Part shown: positions 61,370 through 64,000 of the stretch, one piece after another
How the letters are laid out: each line of letters begins with the position of its first letter
How positions within the stretch are numbered: position 1 is the stretch's first letter
Source of the DNA: Sphingomonas yabuuchiae
GTDB lineage: Bacteria; Pseudomonadota; Alphaproteobacteria; Sphingomonadales; Sphingomonadaceae
Direction of reading: 5' to 3'
Assembly (NCBI RefSeq): GCF_014199595.1
Contig: NZ_JACHNX010000006.1
Location: 148,137 to 212,136, forward strand
Length of the DNA stretch: 64,000 nt
Notes under the pieces: generated by a model
Seen by the model: the letters and a program-made list of their open reading frames with translations, nothing else
Databases searched by the model: none
Told to the model about the DNA's origin: nothing
Translations under genes and position numbers: made by a program

Positions 61370-63655
61370 ATGAAGCCATATACGCGTTCGATCATCGATC
61401 TTTTTGACGGCAAGCGCCGCTATCTGATTCCTCTCTATCAACGCCAATACTCGTGGTGCGACGAACCCCAGCTCCGCCTTCTTTGGGAAGATATAGAGCG
61501 CGCGGTGGTGCGGATCGAAACCGATCGGTCGGGGCTTGTTCCCCACTTCATGGGCGCGATCGTCATCAATCAGGTCAAGACCTATGGTCGACAAGTTCAA
61601 GCGTTCGAGGTGATCGACGGTCAACAGCGGCTGACGACTTTTCAACTCTTGCTGACGGCCCTTCGCGACGTTGCCTTGGAACATCAGTCCCATTACGCGC
61701 TGGAGGTTGGCAAGTACCTGATGAACGACGGGGTGATGGAGAACCCTGACGAGGAGCGTTACAAGCTCTGGCCCTCGATCACCGACCGTCAAGCTTTCGT
61801 GCGCCTGATCGATCCCGGCGCGGACCTGTCCAGGGTCGCCGGACTGCCGGAAGGCGACGAACTTGTCGGAAAAAGGGCCGACGCAGCTCACGCCGCTTTC
61901 CGCAGCCGTATCAACCGTCACGTCATGGTCGAGGGCGAGTATCGCGAAGATCGGCTGGAACTGCTGTTCGAAGCGCTGAAAGAGGGCCTCGCAGTCGTCT
62001 CGATCGAATTGGAGGGCGGCGACGATCCCCAGACCATCTTCGAGACGCTGAACAGTCGGGGGGTGCCGTTGTCGCCCGCCGACCTTCTGCGCAACTTCAT
62101 CTTTCAAAGAGCCAAGGGCCTCGGTCAGAACGGCGCCAGCCTAAATGTCGATCGGCTGTACGAGCGGCATTGGTTGCCGTTGGACCGGAGTTTCTGGACC
62201 CGCCAAGCCTCACGGGGCCGTCAAACCCGCACCCGCCTGGACTGGATGTTGACCGACCATCTTGCGATGCATGTCGGCGACATCGTGTCGATCGAAAGCC
62301 TGTTTTCCGACTATCGCAAATGGGTTCTCGATCATACGCCGTTCGCCTCGGTGACAGACGAATTGGAGTCGATTTCCACCACCGCCGCCGTCGAGCAGCG
62401 CCTATTCGCACCCACGCATGGCGATCCCGTTGCACGTTTCGGCCGAATGGCGGACGCTTTCGATGTGTCTACGGCGATGCCGCTTGCCGTATACCTTGCG
62501 ACCGAACCCAGTGTGGCGTCACGTCTAGGGGAAGCGTTCGCCGCGCTCGAGAGCTACATTCTGCGTCGTGATATCTGCGGGCATACAACGAAGAATTATA
62601 ACCGCTTTTTCGTCGGCTTGATCGGTCGCCTACGCGCCCACGATGGCGACAAGGTCGACGCATTGATCCACTACCTCTCAAGCCGGACGGCCGATACCGA
62701 CAGGTGGCCCGGCGACGCGGAACTGCGACATCACTGGCTGCTTCGCGAACAGTACAAGTCCGCACGCCAGCCACGCCTGCGATACATTTTCGAGGAAATC
62801 GAGCGCGCGAAGCGCACCTCTCTGACCGAAGACATCACGATCCGATCGGCGCTGACTGTCGAGCATATCATGCCGCAGAAGTGGCAGGCGAATTGGCAGA
62901 TACCAGAAGCGGAAGGTTTGAGCGAAGCCGATCTCGACCCGCATATCGCCAGTCAGGTTCGTGCACGACAGGCATCGATCAACGTTCTCGGCAATCTGAC
63001 GCTCATCACGCAGGCGTTGAACTCGACCGTCTCCAACGGCCCCTTTTCGCTCAAGATGCCTGCCTTGAGGGCTAATACGGCGTTGGCATTGAATCGCGAG
63101 CTCAACAGCTATGTGGAGTGGAACGAGGACACGATTCAGGAACGCGGCGCGTCACTTTTTGAGACGGCTAAAACGATCTGGACCGCCCCCGCTCGCGTCG
63201 AGACCCAAGGAGCAGGCGACGCATCTGCACCGAAATGGTCTTCGGATACGGTAGCCGGTGCAGGAACCATGCGCGCCCGTGCCTTCTGGGAACGATACGT
63301 GCAACTCGATCCTGCGACGCAAGCTGATCACGCCGTGGGTGGTTCCGTCCGATGGCGAGCCGTCCCCGATGTCAGGAGCGTCGTGTCCCGTTTCATCAGC
63401 GGTGGCGAACGGGTTGGTATCTTCATCCGGGGGCCGCGCAAACGGGACTACAGCGAGGAAGCACGACGCCTGGAGCCTTTCCGTGGGCAACTCGAAGCTG
63501 CGCTTGGCGTGCCGCCGGGAAGCGATCGGTATCTGTATGAAAAACATGGCCCGTCGATCACTGACGATCCTGCGTCATGGGATGTCGCAGCTCGCTGGCT
63601 GATCGCAGAGACGGATCGCTACGTCAGCACGGTATCGCAGGTCGTACGCGACTGA
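61370..63655 (+). CDS. GmrSD/SspE-type DUF262-DUF1524 nuclease
   Basis: 761 residues. The DUF262 domain shows IPLYQRQYSW (20-29) and the DGQQRLTT NTPase motif (83-90), followed by FETLNSRGVPLSPADLLRNF. The DUF1524 HNH domain has VEHIMPQKW (His499) and NVLGNLTLITQALNS. The C-terminal ~130 residues resemble the DUF4268-type domain (GGERVGIFIRGPRKRDYSEEARR). This is the type IV restriction family (GmrSD, BrxU, SspE), which attacks modified DNA. No Ssp or BREX partner is visible, so the target modification is unknown. Confidence 0.9.
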   Translation: MKPYTRSIIDLFDGKRRYLIPLYQRQYSWCDEPQLRLLWEDIERAVVRIETDRSGLVPHFMGAIVINQVKTYGRQVQAFEVIDGQQRLTTFQLLLTALRDVALEHQSHYALEVGKYLMNDGVMENPDEERYKLWPSITDRQAFVRLIDPGADLSRVAGLPEGDELVGKRADAAHAAFRSRINRHVMVEGEYREDRLELLFEALKEGLAVVSIELEGGDDPQTIFETLNSRGVPLSPADLLRNFIFQRAKGLGQNGASLNVDRLYERHWLPLDRSFWTRQASRGRQTRTRLDWMLTDHLAMHVGDIVSIESLFSDYRKWVLDHTPFASVTDELESISTTAAVEQRLFAPTHGDPVARFGRMADAFDVSTAMPLAVYLATEPSVASRLGEAFAALESYILRRDICGHTTKNYNRFFVGLIGRLRAHDGDKVDALIHYLSSRTADTDRWPGDAELRHHWLLREQYKSARQPRLRYIFEEIERAKRTSLTEDITIRSALTVEHIMPQKWQANWQIPEAEGLSEADLDPHIASQVRARQASINVLGNLTLITQALNSTVSNGPFSLKMPALRANTALALNRELNSYVEWNEDTIQERGASLFETAKTIWTAPARVETQGAGDASAPKWSSDTVAGAGTMRARAFWERYVQLDPATQADHAVGGSVRWRAVPDVRSVVSRFISGGERVGIFIRGPRKRDYSEEARRLEPFRGQLEAALGVPPGSDRYLYEKHGPSITDDPASWDVAARWLIAETDRYVSTVSQVVRD

Positions 63656-63751
63656 GCCCCACCCGGGTCATGTTGCGGCGGCGTTCACGCCCCCGCTGTT
63701 GTCGGCTCAATTTGAAGCGCTGGCGGCACCCCGAGACGAAGAGAGGATTGA

Positions 63752-63952
63752 ATGGCAAGATCCACGGATTGCGAGCTCTGGGCCAATAAGCGCTGGGAAC
63801 TGATCGACATCGAACTGGCCGTTCGGATGCCAAAAGGGCGGTTCATGCGCTGTGTGGAGTGCCATGGGCGCGTGAGAGCTCATGCTTTGGGCAAGACGGG
63901 ACAAGCGTGCACAGCGACATCGCAGTTGAAGGGTCAGCGACATCGTAGATGA
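63752..63952 (+). CDS. Short protein, probably the truncated N-terminus of a zinc-knuckle-type family
   Basis: 66 residues. The first 48 (MARSTDCELWANKRWELIDIE, then MRCVECHGRVRAHALGKTG) are orderly, with cysteines in C-V-E-C spacing. The last part (ACTATSQLKGQRHRR) looks like a shifted frame; longer relatives I recall continue with a His/Cys-rich tail after this point. It may be a small frameshift remnant. Confidence 0.5.
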   Translation: MARSTDCELWANKRWELIDIELAVRMPKGRFMRCVECHGRVRAHALGKTGQACTATSQLKGQRHRR

Positions 63953-63957
63953 CGTGT

Positions 63958-64000
63958 GGGGGGAAGCGGAGGCCGGGCGTAGCCCGGACGTAGCTTCCCC
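63958..64000. repeat. Long palindrome at the right edge
   Basis: GGGGAAGC (from 63959) pairs with GCTTCCCC (63993-64000), and GGCCGGGC with GCCCGG inside, forming a nested hairpin. It ends at the window edge, so its full extent is not visible. It could be a terminator, a REP unit or an element end. Confidence 0.55.

Noticed and set aside
49569..64000. CRISPR array in the accessory region
   Set aside because: No series of regularly spaced direct repeats is present; the repeats seen are single pairs or palindromes.

Overview
The window reads as chromosomal DNA of a yellow, carotenoid-making alphaproteobacterium of the Sphingomonadaceae, most likely Sphingomonas. This rests on high G+C, a crtY-crtI pair with crtB nearby, a NaAtm1-like exporter, a very large NAD-dependent glutamate dehydrogenase and a TPP-riboswitch thiC. 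The genus is an inference from gene content and was not tested by a search.

Bases 1-49,570 look like core genome. From the left: a DUF3617-like tail, an FNR/FixK-type box before a small unknown gene, a TauE/SafE permease, a TIGR01244 phosphatase-like gene, a YVTN beta-propeller gene, then crtY-crtI (lycopene cyclase, phytoene desaturase). A hydrolase, a retropepsin-like protein and an Atm1-type ABC exporter separate these from crtB, which forms an overlapping pair with a LOG-family gene. Next come csbD, recQ, an acetyltransferase, a sterol-desaturase-like hydroxylase whose reading frame runs into a DUF2141 gene, mipA/ompV, several lipoproteins, ung, phnA, an orphan Phd-type antitoxin and thiC.

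A minus-strand block (29,820 down to 23,625) runs gluQRS, a HIG1-like protein, cobalamin adenosyltransferase, egtB-egtD (ergothioneine) and two tandem Tat-exported ferritin-like proteins. Further right are an HNH endonuclease, an EF-hand lipoprotein, a frameshifted ChaN/erythromycin-esterase-like gene, ppc, osmC, a periplasmic chorismate mutase, paiB-ogt, an S9 peptidase/DedA/thioesterase operon, a GH43-like hydrolase, aminopeptidase P, the 1537-aa glutamate dehydrogenase and a PAS-type protein.

From tRNA-Thr(CGT) at 49,493 to the right edge the sequence is accessory. It holds a two-gene Lamassu-like defence operon (Cap4/DUF4297 nuclease plus SMC-like ATPase) flanked by imperfect 28-nt direct repeats. 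It then holds a satellite- or island-like module: lipoprotein, membrane protein, two tandem paralogous unknowns each with a terminator just before its ribosome site, a VapE primase/helicase gene cut by an IS256-family element with an exact 8-bp target duplication, and a tyrosine integrase. After that come small unknown genes and a solitary GmrSD/SspE-type DUF262-DUF1524 nuclease. The accessory part is visibly richer in A+T in the defence genes.

Repeat structure is also notable: dispersed CCGTTCAG/CTGAACGG palindromes, and two copies of a roughly 150-250 nt inverted-repeat element near 15.3 kb and 43.5 kb.
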